Source of the DNA: Liolophura sinensis
Taxonomy: Eukaryota; Mollusca; Polyplacophora; Chitonida; Chitonidae
Assembly: GCF_032854445.1 (NCBI RefSeq)
Contig: NW_027018404.1
Coordinates: forward strand, 1 to 30,466
DNA: 30,466 nt
Direction of reading: 5' to 3'
In this document: one piece after another, positions 9,632 to 22,479 of the stretch
Numbering within the stretch: position 1 is the stretch's first letter
Layout of the letters: each line of letters opens with the position of its first letter
The notes under the pieces: model-generated
Seen by the model: the letters and a program-made list of their open reading frames with translations, nothing else
Databases searched by the model: none
Told to the model about the DNA's origin: nothing
Position numbers and translations under genes: made by a program

Positions 9632-12383
9632 TCAATGATTATTCATTTGTGGCTACAGCCAAAAGTATTGGTCGGAGAGCAACGCGGTTTGCACCATTCG
9701 ATTTCTCGTTACAAAATACGTCGGATTAGCCTCTTACCAGCAGCATTGGAACAGTTTTTCTACTTGTGGATTTTTGTCTGGTCTTTTTGCGAATTGAAAT
9801 CGGCTACATTTACTATGTACAATCGCGACTTGTCATTATTATGTTCAACTTTTCATTACAAGTTATGTGCCCTTCGGTAGCCCAGACGACGTCAAATCTT
9901 TGGGCCAAGCCCATTTAACTCACCCAGCAAATGTCTTACTTCTAAGTCGAAGACAAACTCAATGTCTTTATCTACATGTAGAAAAACCACACCATTTGTA
10001 TATAAAAAAAAACACAAGGTACTTGATACAGTCCGCTGTAAAAAGTACAATTGAACACTGACCCACATCAATAAGGTGCCAAAAGATGCGCAATTGGGCC
10101 AGGCATCTCCAGCTGTTGAAAAATTGCAAATTTCCTTGGTTTCCATGCAGTAAGAGCCGTTGCTGGGCACGTGATCTTGACATCAATGATTATTCATTTG
10201 TGGCTACAGCCAAAAGTATTGGTCGGAGAGCAACGCGGTCTGCACCATTCGATTTCTCGTCACAAAATACGTCGGATTAGCCTCTTACCAGCAGCATTGG
10301 AACAGTTTTTCCACTTTTGGATTTTTGCCTGGTCTTTTTGCGAATAGAAATCGGCTACATTAACTATGTACAATCGCGACTGGTCATTACTATATTCAAC
10401 TTTTCATTATAAGTTATGTGCCCTTCGGTAGCCCAGACGACGTCAAATCTTTGGGCCAAGCCCATTTAACTCACCCAGCAAATGTCTTACTTCTACGTCG
10501 AAGACAAACTCAATGTCTTTATCTACATGTAGAAAAACCACACCATTTGTATATAAAAAAAAACACAAGGTACTTGATACAGTCCGCTGTAAAAAGTACA
10601 ATTGAACACTGACCCACATCAATAAGGTGCCAAAAGATGCGCAATTGGGCCAGGCATCTCCAGCTGTTGAAAAATTGCAAATTTCCTTGGTTTCCATGGA
10701 GTAAGAGCCGTTGCTGGGCACGTGATCTTGACATCAATAATTATTCATTTGTGGCTACAGCCAAAAGTATTGGTCGGAGAGCAACGCGGTTTGCACCATT
10801 CGATTTCTCGTCACAAAATACGTCGGATTAGCCTCTTACCAGCAGCATTGGAACAGTTTTTCCACTTTTGGATTTTTGCCTGGTCTTTTTGAGAATTGAA
10901 ATCGGCTACATTTACTATGTACCATCGCGACTGGTCATTATTATGTTCAACTTTTCATTATAAGTTATGTGCCCTTCGGTAGCCCAGACGACGTCAAATC
11001 TTTGGGCCAAGCCCATTTAACTCACCCAGCAAATGTCTTACTTCTAAGTCGAAGACAAACTCAATGTCTTTATCTACAGGTAGAAAAACCACACCATTTG
11101 TATATAAAAAAACACAAGGTACATGATACAGTCTGCTGTAAAAAGTACAATTGAACACTGACCCACATCAATAAGGTGCCAAAAGATGCGCAATTGGGCC
11201 AGGCATCTCGAGCTGTTGAAAAATTGCAAATTTCTATGGTTTCCATGGAGTAAGAGCCGTTGCTGGGCACGTGATCTTGACATCAATGATTATTCATTTG
11301 TGGCTACAGCCAAAAGTATTGGTCGGAGAGCAACGCGGTTTGCACCATTCGATTTCTCGTCAAAAAATACGTTGGATTAGCCTCTTACCAGCAGCATTGG
11401 AACAGTTTTTCCACTTTTGGATTTTTGCCTGGTCTTTTTGCTATTTGAAATCGGCTACATTAACTATGTACAATCGCGACTGGTCATTACTATATTCAAC
11501 TTTTCATTATAAGTTATGTGCCCTTCGGTAGCCCAGACGACGTCAAATCTTTGGGCCAAGCCCATTTAACTCACCCAGCAGTTGTCTTACTTCTAAGTCG
11601 AAGACAAACTCAATGTCTTTATCTACATGTAGAAAAACCACACCATTTGTATATAAAAAAAAACACAAGGTACTTGATACAGTCCGCTGTAAAAAGTACA
11701 ATTAAACAGTGACCCACATCAATAAGGTGCCAAAAGATGCGCAATTGGGCCAGGCATCTTCAGCTGTTGAAAAATTGCAAATTTCCTTGGTTTCCATGGA
11801 GTAAGAGCCGTTGCTGGGCACGTGATCTTGACATTAATGATTATTCATTTGTGGCTACAGCCAAAAGTATTGGTCGGAGAGCAACGCGGTTTGCACCATT
11901 GGATTTCTCGTCAAAAAATACGTCGGATTAGCCTCTTACCAGCAGCATTGGAACAGTTTTTCCACTTTTGGATTTTTGCCTGGTCTTTTTGCGAATTGAA
12001 ATCGGCTACATTAACTATGTACAATCGCGACTGGTCATTACTATATTCAACTTTTCATTATAAGTTATGTGCCCTTCGGTAGCCCAGACGACGTCAAATC
12101 TTTGGGCCAAGCCCATTTAACTCACCCAGCAGTTGTCTTACTTCTAAGTCGAAGACAAACTCAATGTCTTTATCTACATGTAGAAAAACCACACCATTTG
12201 TATATAAAAAAAACACAAGGTACTTGATACAGTCCGCTGTAAAAAGTACAATTGAACACTGACCCACATCAATAAGGTGCCAAAAGATGCGCAATTGGGC
12301 CAGGCATCTCCAGCTGTTGAAAAATTGCAAATTTCCTTGGTTTCCATGGAGTAAGAGCCGTTGCTGGGCACGTGATCTTGACA

Positions 12384-12609
12384 AACTCAATGTCTTTATC
12401 TACATGTAGAAAAACCACACCATTTGTATATAAAAAAAACACAAGGTACTTGATACAGTCCGCTGTAAAAAGTACAATTGAACACTGACCCACATCAGTA
12501 AGGTGCCAAAAGATGCGCAATTGGGCCAGGCATCTCCAGCTGTTGAAAAATTGCAAATTTCCTTGGTTTCCATGGAGTAAGAGCCGTTGCTGGGCACGTG
12601 ATCTTGACA
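12384..12609. repeat. Short unit 3 (226 bp, lineage S1)
   Basis: A core module with the same breakpoint, CATCAGTAAGG near 12495 and an A8 run. The monomer before it keeps CACGTG. The matching place in block B1 has no short unit, which accounts for the 226-bp change in the B1/B2 offset. Confidence 0.9.
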
Positions 12610-14809
12610 TCAATGATTATTCATTTGTGGCTACAGCCAAAAGTATTGGTCGGAGAGCAACGCGGTTTGCACCATTCGATTTCTCGTTACAAAATACGTC
12701 GGATTAGCCTCTTACCAGCAGCATTGGAACAGTTTTTCTATTTGTGGATTTTTGCCTGGTCTTTTTGCGAATTGAAATCGGCTACATTTACTATGTACAA
12801 TCGCGACTGGTCATTATTATGTTCAACTTTTCATTACAAGTTATGTGCCCTTCGGTAGCCCAGACGACGTCAAATCTTTGGGCCAAGCCCATTTAACTCA
12901 CCCAGCAAATGTCTTACTTCTAAGTCGAAGACAAACTCAATGTCTTTATCTACATGTAGAAAAACCACACCATTTGTATATAAAAAAAAACACAAGGTAC
13001 ATGATACAGTCCGCTGTAAAAAGTACAATTGAACACTGACCCACATCAATAAGGTGCCAAAAGATGCGCAATTGGGCCAGGCATCTCCAGCTGTTGAAAA
13101 ATTGCAAATTTCCTTGGTTTCCATGGAGTAAGAGCCGTTGCTGGGCACGTGATCTTGACATCAATGATTATTCATTTGTGGCTACAGCCAAAAGTATTGG
13201 TCGGAGAGCAACGCGGTCTGCACCATTCGATTTCTCGTCACAAAATACGTCGGATTAGCCTCTTACCAGCAGCATTGGAACAGTTTTTCCACTTTTGGAT
13301 TTTTGCCTGGTCTTTTTGGGAATTGAAATCGGCTACATTAACTATGTACAATCGCGACTGGTCATTACTATATTCAACTTTTCATTATAAGTTATGTGCC
13401 CTTCGGTAGCCCAGACCACGTCAAATCTTTGGGCCAAGCCCATTTAACTCACCCAGCAAATGTCTTACTTCTAAGTCGAAGACAAACTCAATGTCTTTAT
13501 CTACATGTAGAAAAACCACACCATTTGTATATAAAAAAAAACACAAGGTACTTGATACAGTCCGCTGTAAAAAGTACAATTGAACACTGACCCACATCAA
13601 TAAGGTGCCAAAAGATGCGCAATTGGGCCAGGCATCTCCAGCTGTTGAAAAATTGCAAATTTCCTTGGTTTCCATGGAGTAAGAGCCGTTGCTGGGCACG
13701 TGATCTTGACATCAATGATTATTCATTTGTGGCTACAGCCAAAAGTATTGGTCGGAGAGCAACGCGGTCTGCACCATTCGATTTCTCGTCACAAAATACG
13801 TCGGATTAGCCTCTTACCAGCAGCATTGGAACAGTTTTTCCACTTTTGGATTTTTGCCTGGTCTTTTTGCGAATTGAAATCGGCTACATTAACTATGTAC
13901 AATCGCGACTGGTCATTACTATATTCAACTTTTCATTATAAGTTATGTGCCCTTCGGTAGCCCAGACGACGTCAAATCTTTGGGCCAAGCCCATTTAACT
14001 CACCCAGCAAATGTCTTACTTCTAAGTCGAAGACAAACTCAATGTCTTTATCTACATGTAGAAAAACCACACCATTTGTATATAAAAAACACAAGGTACT
14101 TGATACAGTCCGCTGTAAAAAGTACAATTGAACACTGACCCACATCAATAAGGTGCCAAAAGATGCGCAATTGGGCCAGGCATCTCCAGCTGTTGAAAAA
14201 TTGCAAATTTCCTTGGTTTCCATGGAGTAAGAGCCGTTGCTGGACACGTGATCTTGACATCAATGATTATTCATTTGTGGCTACAGCCAAAAGTATTGGT
14301 CGGAGAGCAACGCGGTTTGCACCATTCGATTTCTCGTCAAAAAATACGTTGGATTAGCCTCTTACCAGCAGCATTGGAACAGTTTTTCCACTTTTGGATT
14401 TTTGCCTGGTCTTTTTGCTAATTGAAATCGGCTACATTAACTATGTACAATCGCGACTGGTCATTACTATATTCAACTTTTCATTATAAGTTATGTGCCC
14501 TTCGGTAGCCCAGACGACGTCAAATCTTTGGGCCAAGCCCATTTAACTCACCCTGCAAATGTCTTACTTCTAAGTCGAAGACAAACTCAATGTCTTTATC
14601 TACATGTAGAAAAACCACACCATTTGTATATAAAAAAAACACAAGGTACTTGATACAGTCCGCTGTAAAAAGTACAATTGAACACTGACCCACATCAATA
14701 AGGTGCCAAAAGATGCGCAATTGGGCCAGGCATCTCCAGCTGTTGAAAAATTGCAAATTTCCTTGGTTTCCATGGAGGAAGAGCCGTTGCTGGGCAAGTG
14801 ATCTTGACA

Positions 14810-15036
14810 AACTCAATGTCTTTATCTACATGTAGAAAAACCACACCCATTTGTATATAAAAAAACACAAGGTACTTGATACAGTCCGCTGTAAAAAAGT
14901 ACAATTGAACACTGACCCACATCAGTAAGGTGCCAAAAGATGCGCAATTGGGCCAGGCATCTCCAGCTGTTGAAAAATTGCAAATTTCCTTGGTTTCCAT
15001 GGAGTAAGAGCCGTTGCTGGGCACGTGATCTTGACA
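14810..15036. repeat. Short unit 4 (227 bp, lineage S1)
   Basis: A core module with the same breakpoint and CATCAGTAAGG near 14921. It is the B2 counterpart of short unit 1. It has two extra bases, a C in CACACCCAT near 14848 and an A in the run at 14893-14898, which look like errors or new mutations. Confidence 0.88.
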
Positions 15037-17233
15037 TCAATGATTATTCATTTGTGGCTACAGCCAAAAGTATTGGTCGGAGAGCAACGCGGTTTGCACC
15101 ATTCGATTTCTCGTTACAAAATACGTCGGATTAGCCTCTTACCAGCAGCATTGGAACAGTTTTTCTACTTGTGGATTTTTGTCTGGTGTTTTTGCGAATT
15201 GAAATCGGCTACATTACCATGTACAATCGCGACTGGTCATTATTATGTTCAACTTTTCATTACAAGTTATGTGCCCTTCGGTAGCCCAGACGACGTCAAA
15301 TCTTTGGGCCAAGCCCATTTAACTCACCCAGCAAATGTCTTACTTCTAAGTCGAAGACAAACTCCAATGTCTTTATCTACATGTAGAAAAACCACACCAT
15401 TTGTATATAAAAAAAAACACAAGGTACTTGATACAGTCCGCTGTAAAAAGTACAATTGAACACTGACCCACATTAATAAGGTGCCAAAAGATGCGCAATT
15501 GGGCCAGGCATCTCCAGCTGTTGAAAAATTGCAAATTTCCTTGGTTTCCATGCAGTAAGAGCCGTTGCTGGGCACGTGATCTTGACATCAATGATTATTC
15601 ATTTGTGGCTACAGCCAAAAGTATTGGTCGGAGAGCAACGCGGTCTGCACCATTCGATTTCTCGTCACAAAATACGTCGGATTAGCCTCTTACCAGCAGC
15701 ATTGGAACAGTTTTTCCACTTTTGGATTTTTACCTGGTCTTTTTGCGAATTGAAATCGGCTACATTAACTATGTACAATCGCGACTGGTCATTATTATAT
15801 TCAACTTTTCATTATAAGTTATGTGCCCTTCGGTAGCCCAGACGACGCCAAATCTTTGGGCCAAGCCCATTTAACTCACCCAGCAAATGTCTTACTTCTA
15901 AGTCGAAGACAAACTCAATGTCTTTATCTACATGTAGAAAAACCACACCATTTGTATATAAAAAACACAAGGTACTTGATACAGTCCGCTGTAAAAAGTA
16001 CAATTGAACACTGACCCACATCAATAAGGTGCCAAAAGATGCGCAATTGGGCCAGGCATCTCCAGCTGTTGAAAAATTGCAAATTTCCTTGGTTTCCATG
16101 GAGTAAGAGCCGTTGCTGGACACGTGATCTTGACATCAATGATTATTCATTTGTGGCTACAGCCAAAAGTATTGGTCGGAGAGCAACGCGGTTTGCACCA
16201 TTCGATTTCTCGTCAAAAAATACGTTGGATTAGCCTTTTACCAGCAGCATTGGAACAGTTTTTCCACTTTTGGATTTTTGCCTGGTCTTTTTGCTAATTG
16301 AAATCGGCTACATTAACTATGTACAATCGCGACTGGTCATTACTATATTCAACTTTTCATTATAAGTTATGTGCCCTTCGGTAGCCCAGACGACGTCAAA
16401 TCTTTGGGCCAAGCCCATTTAACTCACCCAGCAAATGTCTTACTTCTAAGTCGAAGACAAACTCAATGTCTTTATCTACATGTAGAAAAACCACACCATT
16501 TGTATATAAAAAACACAAGGTACTTGATACAGTCCGCTGTAAAAAGTACAATTGAACACTGACCCACATCAATAAGGTGCCAAAAGATGCGCAATTGGGC
16601 CAGGCATCTCCAGCTGTTGAAAAATTGCAAATTTCCTTGGTTTCCATGGAGTAAGAGCCGTTGCTGGACACGTGATCTTGACATCAATGATTATTCATTT
16701 GTGGCTACAGCCAAAAGTATTGGTCGGAGAGCAACGCGGTTTGCACCATTCGATTTCTCATCAAAAAATACGTCGGATTAGCCTCTTACCAGCAGCATTG
16801 GAACAGTTTTTCCACTTTTGGATTTTTGCCTGGTCTTTTTGCTAATTGAAATCGGCTACATTAACTATGTACAATCGCGACTGGTCATTACTATATTCAA
16901 CTTTTCATTATAAGTTATGTGCCCTTCGGTAGCCCAGACGACGTCAAATCTTTGGGCCAAGCCCATTTAACTCACCCTGCAAATGTCTTACTTCTAAGTC
17001 GAAGACAAACTCAATGTCTTTATCTACATGTAGAAAAACCACACCATTTGTATATAAAAAAAACACAAGGTACTTGATACAGTCCGCTGTAAAAAGTACA
17101 ATTGAACACTGACCCACATCAATAAGGTGCCAAAAGATGCGCAATTGGGCCAGGCATCTCCAGCTGTTGAAAAATTGCAAATTTCCTTGGTTTCCATGGA
17201 GTAAGAGCCGTTGCTGGGCAAGTGATCTTGACA

Positions 17234-17457
17234 AACTCAATGTCTTTATCTACATGTAGAAAAACCACACCATTTGTATATAAAAAACACAAGGTACTTG
17301 ATACAGTCCGCTGTAAAAAGTACAATTGAACACTGACCCACATCAGTAAGGTGCCAAAAGATGCGCAATTGGGCCAGGCATCTCCAGCTGTTGAAAAATT
17401 GCAAATTTCCTTGGTTTCCATGGAGTAAGAGCCGTTGCTGGGCACGTGATCTTGACA
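17234..17457. repeat. Short unit 5 (224 bp, lineage S1)
   Basis: A core module with the same breakpoint, CATCAGTAAGG near 17342 and an A6 run, which makes it the shortest unit. It is the B2 counterpart of short unit 2; the monomer before it has CAAGTG. Confidence 0.9.
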
Positions 17458-18006
17458 TCAATGATTATTCATTTGTGGCTACAGCCAAAAGTATTGGTCG
17501 GAGAGCAACGCGGTTTGCACCATTCGATTTCTCGTTACAAAATACGTCGGATTAGCCTCTTACCAGCAGCATTGGAACAGTTTTTCTACTTGTGGATTTT
17601 TGTCTGGTCTTTTTGCGAATTGAAATCGGCTACATTTACTATGTACAATCGCGACTGGTCATTATTATGTTCAACTTTTCATTATAAGTTATGTGCCCTT
17701 CGGTAGCCCAGACGACGTCAAATCTTTGGGCCAAGCCCATTTAACTCACCCTGCAAATGTCTTACTTCTAAGTCGAAGACAAACTCAATGTCTTTATCTA
17801 CATGTAGAAAAACCACACCATTTGTATATAAAAAAACACAAGGTACTTGATACAGTCCGCTGTAAAAAGTACAATTGAACACTGACCCACATCAATAAGG
17901 TGCCAAAAGATGCGCAATTGGGCCAGGCATCTCCAGCTGTTGAAAAATTGCAAATTTCCTTGGTTTCCATGGAGTAAGAGCCGTTGCTGGGCACGTGATC
18001 TTGACA

Positions 18007-18232
18007 AACTCAATGTCTTTATCTACATGTAGAAAAACCACACCATTTGTATATAAAAAAAACACAAGGTACTTGATACAGTCCGCTGTAAAAAGTACAA
18101 TTGAACACTGACCCACATCAGTAAGGTGCCAAAAGATGCGCAATTGGGCCAGGCATCTCCAGCTGTTGAAAAATTGCAAATTTCCTTGGTTTCCATGGAG
18201 TAAGAGCCGTTGCTGGGCACGTGATCTTGACA
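18007..18232. repeat. Short unit 6 (226 bp, lineage S1)
   Basis: A core module with the same breakpoint, CATCAGTAAGG near 18117 and an A8 run. It begins only 773 bp after short unit 5, one full unit plus one short, the closest spacing in the window. Confidence 0.9.
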
Positions 18233-18444
18233 TCAATGATTATTCATTTGTGGCTACAGCCAAAAGTATTGGTCGGAGAGCAACGCGGTTTGCACCATTC
18301 GATTTCTCGTCACAAAATACGTCGGATTAGCCTCTTACCAGCAGCATTGGAACAGTTTTTCTACTTGTGGATTTTTGCCTGGTCTTTTTGCGAATTGAAA
18401 TCGGCTACATTTACTATGTACAATCGCGACTGGTCATTATTATG

Positions 18445-19561
18445 TTCAACTTTTCATTACAAGTTATGTGCCCTTCGGTAGCCCAGACGACGTCAAATCT
18501 TTGGGCCAAGCCCATTTAACTCACCCAGCAAATGTCTTACTTCTAAGTCGAAGACAAACTCAATGTCTTTATCTACATGTAGAAAAACCACACCATTTGT
18601 ATATCAAAAAAAACACAAGGTACTTGATACAGTCCGCTGTAAAAAGTACAATTGAACACTGACCCACATCAATAAGGTGCCAAAAGATGCGCAATTGGGC
18701 CAGGCATCTCCAGCTGTTGAAAAATTGCAAATTTCCTTGGTTTCCATGCAGTAAGAGCCGTTGCTGGGCACGTGATCTTGACATCAATGATTATTCATTT
18801 GTGGCTACAGCCAAAAGTATTGGTCGGAGAGCAACGCGGTCTGCACCATTCGATTTCTCGTCAAAAAATACGTCGGATTAGCCTCTTACCAGCAGCATTG
18901 GAACAGTTTTTCCACTTTTGGATTTTTACCTGGTCTTTTTGCGAATTGAAATCGGCTACATTAACTATGTACAATCGCGACTGGTCATTATTATATTCAA
19001 CTTTTCATTACAAGTTATGTGCCCTTCGGTAGCCCAGACGACGTCAAATCTTTGGGCCAAGCCCATTTAACTCACCCAGCAAATGTCTTACTTCTAAGTC
19101 GAAGACAAACTCAATGTCTTTATCTACATGTAGAAAAACCACACCATTTGTATATCAAAAAAAACACAAGGTACTTGATACAGTCCGCTGTAAAAAGTAC
19201 AATTGAACACTGACCCACATCAATAAGGTGCCAAAAGATGCGCAATTGGGCCAGGCATCTCCAGCTGTTGAAAAATTGCAAATTTCCTTGGTTTCCATGC
19301 AGTAAGAGCCGTTGCTGGGCACGTGATCTTGACATCAATGATTATTCATTTGTGGCTACAGCCAAAAGTATTGGTCGGAGAGCAACGCGGTCTGCACCAT
19401 TCGATTTCTCGTCAAAAAATACGTCGGATTAGCCTCTTACCAGCAGCATTGGAACAGTTTTTCCACTTTTGGATTTTTACCTGGTCTTTTTGCGAATTGA
19501 AATCGGCTACATTAACTATGTACAATCGCGACTGGTCATTATTATATTCAACTTTTCATTA
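18445..19561. repeat. Perfect 551-bp tandem duplication of one monomer
   Basis: Bases 18445-19010 read identically to 18996-19561 when compared by eye. Both carry the rare TATATC-A8 variant (near 18604 and 19155), CCATGCAG, GGTCTGC and TTTTTACCTGG. The match ends at CATTACAAG versus CATTATAAG. Identity over slightly more than one full period indicates a very recent duplication of one monomer, or a collapsed or duplicated read in the assembly. Confidence 0.8.
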
Positions 19562-21534
19562 TAAGTTATGTGCCCTTCGGTAGCCCAGACGACGCCAAAT
19601 CTTTGGGCCAAGCCCATTTAACTCACCCAGCAGTTGTCTTACTTCTAAGTCGAAGACAAACTCAATGTCTTTATCTACATGTAGAAAAACCACACCATTT
19701 GTATATAAAAAAAACACAAGGTACTTGATACAATCCGCTGTAAAAAGTACAATTGAACACTGACCCACATCAATAAGGTGCCAAAAGATGCGCAATTGGG
19801 CCAGGCATCTCCAGGTGTTGAAAAATTGCAAATTTTTATGGTTTCCATGGAGTAAGAGCCGTTGCTGGGCACGTGATCTTGACATCAATCATTATTCATT
19901 TGTGGCTACAGCCAAAAGTATTGGTCGGAGAGCAACGCGGTTTGCACCATTCGATTTATCGTCAAAAAATACGTCGGATTAGCCTCTTACCAGCAGCATT
20001 GGAACAGTTTTTCTACTTTTGGATTTTTGCCTGGTCTTTTTGCGAATTGAAATCGGCTACATTAACTATGTACAATCGCGACTGGTCATTACTATATTCA
20101 ACATTTCATTATAAGTTATGTGCCCTTCGGTAGCCCAGACGACGTCAAATCTTTGGGCCAAGCCCATTTAACTCACCCAGCAAATGTCTTACTTCTAAGT
20201 CGAAGACAAACACAATGTCTTTATCTACATGTAGAAAAACCAAACCATTTGTATATAAAAAAAACACAAGGTACTAGATACAGTCCGCTGTAAAAAGTAG
20301 AATTGAACACTGACCCACATCAATAAGGTGCCAAAAGATGCGCAATTGGGCCAGGCATCTCCAGCTGTTGAAAAATTGCAAATTTCTATGGTTTCCATGG
20401 AGTAAGAGCCGTTGCTGGGCACGTGATCTTGACATCAATGATTATTCATTTGTGGCTACAGCCAAAAGTATTGGTCGGAGAGCAACGCGGTTTGCACCAT
20501 TCGATTTCTCGTCAAAAAATACGTCGGATTAGCCTCTTACCAGCAGCATTGGAACAGTTTTTCTACTTTTGGATTTTTGCCTGGTCTTTTTGCGAATTGA
20601 AATCGGCTACATTTACTATGTACAATCGCGACTGGTCATTATTATGTTCAACTTTTCATTATAAGTTATGTGCCCTTCGGTAGCCCAGACGACGTCAAAT
20701 CTTTGGGCAAAGCCCATTTAACTCACCCAGCAGTTGTCTTACTTCTAAGTCGAAGAGAAACTCAATGTCTTTATCTACAGGTAGAAAAACCACACCATTT
20801 GTATATAAAAAAAACACAAGGTACTTGATACAGTCCGCTGTAAAAAGTACAATTGAACACTGACCCACATCAATAACGTGCCAAAAGATGCGCAATTGGG
20901 CCAGGCATCTCCAGCTGTTGAAAAATTGCAAATTTTTATGGTTTCCATGGAGTAAGAGCCGTTGCTGGGCACGTGATCTTGACATTAATGATTATTCATT
21001 TGTGGCTACAGCCAAAAGTTTTGGTCGGAGAGCAACGCGGTTTGCACCATTCGATTTCTCGTCAAAAAATACGTCGGATTAGCCTCTTACCAGCAGCATT
21101 GGAACAGTTTTTCCACTTTTGGATTTTTGCCTGGTCTTTTTGCTAATTTAAATCGGCTACATTAACTATGTACAATCGCGACAGGTCATTACTATATTCA
21201 ACATTTTATGATAAGTTATGTGCCCTTCGGTAGCCCAGACGACGTCAAATCTTTGGGCCAAGCCCATTTAACTCACCCAGCAGTTGTCTTACTTCTAAGT
21301 CGAAGACAAACTCAATGTCTTTATCTACAGGTAGAAAAACCACACCATTTGTATATAAAAAAAACACAAGGTACTTGATACAGTCCGCAGTAAAAAGTAC
21401 AATTGAACACTGACCCACATCAATAAGGTGCCAAAAGATGCGCAATTGGGCCAGGCATCTCCAGCTGTTGAAAAATTGCAAATTTCCTTGGTTTCCATGG
21501 AGTAAGAGCAGTTGCTGGGCACGTGATCTTGACA

Positions 21535-21760
21535 AACTCAATGTCTTTATCTACATGTAGAAAAACCACACCATTTGTATATAAAAAAAACACAAGGTAC
21601 TTGATACAGTCCGCTGTAAAAAGTACAATTGAACACTGACCCACATCAATAAGGTGCCAAAAGATGCGCAATTGGGCCAGGCATCTCCAGCTGTTGAAAA
21701 ATTGCAAATTTCCTTGGTTTCCATGCAGTAAGAGCCGTTGCTGGGCACGTGATCTTGACA
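21535..21760. repeat. Short unit 7 (226 bp, lineage S2)
   Basis: A core module with the same breakpoint but CATCAATAAGG instead of CATCAGTAAGG. It has CCATGCAG at its right end. The monomer before it reads GAGCAGTTGC instead of GAGCCGTTGC and carries ACAGGTAG. Confidence 0.9.
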
Positions 21761-22479
21761 TCAATGATTATTCATTGGTGGCTACAGCCAAAAGTTTTGG
21801 TCGGAGAGCAACGCGGTCTGCACCATTCGATTTCTCGTCAAAAAATACGTCGGATTAGCCTCTTACCAGCAGCATTGGAACAGTTTTTCCACTTTTGGAT
21901 TTTTACCTGGTCTTTTTGCGAATTGAAATCGGCTACATTAACTATGTACAATCGCGACTGGTCATTACTATATTCAACTTTTCATTATAAGTTATGTGCC
22001 CTTCGGTAGCCCAGACGACGCCAAATCTTTGGGCCAAGCCCATTTAACTCACCCAGCAGTTGTCTTACTTCTAAGTCGAAGACAAACTCAATGTCTTTAT
22101 CTACATGTAGAAAAAACCACACCATTTGTATATAAAAAAAACACAAGGTACTTGATACAATCCGCTGTAAAAAGTACAATTGAACACTGACCCACATCAA
22201 TAAGGTGCCAAAAGATGCGCAATTGGGCCAGGCATCTCCAGCTGTTGAAAAATTGCAAATTTCTATGGTTTCCATGGAGTAAGAGCCGTTGCTGGGCACG
22301 TGATCTTGACATCAATGATTATTCATTTGTGGCTACAGCCAAAAGTATTGGTCGGAGAGCAACGCGGTTTGCACCATTCGATTTCTCGTCAAAAAATACG
22401 TCGGATTAGCCTCTGACCAGCAGCATTGGAACAGTTTTTCCACTTTTGGATTTTTGCCTGGTCTTTTTGCGAATTGAAA

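Larger units (their letters stand above)
2750..9856. repeat. Higher-order repeat block B1
   Basis: This block matches bases 10347-17681 monomer for monomer in the same order. Shared private markers include CTACGTCG (2899 and 10495), AATAATTATTC (3140 and 10737), GAGAATTG plus TGTACCATCG (3294-3330 and 10892-10926), CATCTCGAGCTG (3607 and 11204), a GACATTAATG/TTCAGCTG pair, AGACCACG (5589 and 13414), CCATGGAGGAAG (6948 and 14772), CACATTAATAAG (7643 and 15470) and GCCTTTTACC (8406 and 16233). It contains two short units. Two neighbouring 548-bp A6 monomers near 7998-9090 look like a recent single-monomer duplication. The stretch 9857-10346 between B1 and B2 is ordinary monomer sequence. Confidence 0.85.
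10347..17681. repeat. Higher-order repeat block B2 (copy of B1)
   Basis: This is the second copy of the segment at 2750-9856. The offset to B1 is about 7597 bp up to the anchor at 11737, and 7824-7827 bp from 12513 onward. The jump equals one short unit, present in B2 at 12384-12609 and absent at the matching place in B1. Differences from B1 are sparse, for example CAGCAGTTG for CAGCTGTTG near 11578, TTCCTTGG for TTCTATGG near 12558, GGACACG for GGGCACG near 14242, and TCATC for TCGTC near 16759. It contains three short units. The patch 14847-15365 carries several indels not seen in B1. Confidence 0.85.
17682..22479. repeat. Region C: mixed monomers
   Basis: Full-length monomers with two short units and one perfect tandem pair. 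Monomers near 19788, 20338 and 20888 carry TTTTTATGG or TTCTATGG instead of TTCCTTGG. The monomer anchored at 20888 has GAAGAGAAAC and ATAACGTG, markers that recur in D1 and D2, so this region probably shares a source with the D block. No gene was found. Confidence 0.75.

Noticed and set aside
15025-15459. 144-codon plus-strand reading frame, the longest in the window
   Set aside because: It exists only because indels at 15211 and 15364 fuse two repeat frames. The matching segment in block B1 does not have it.
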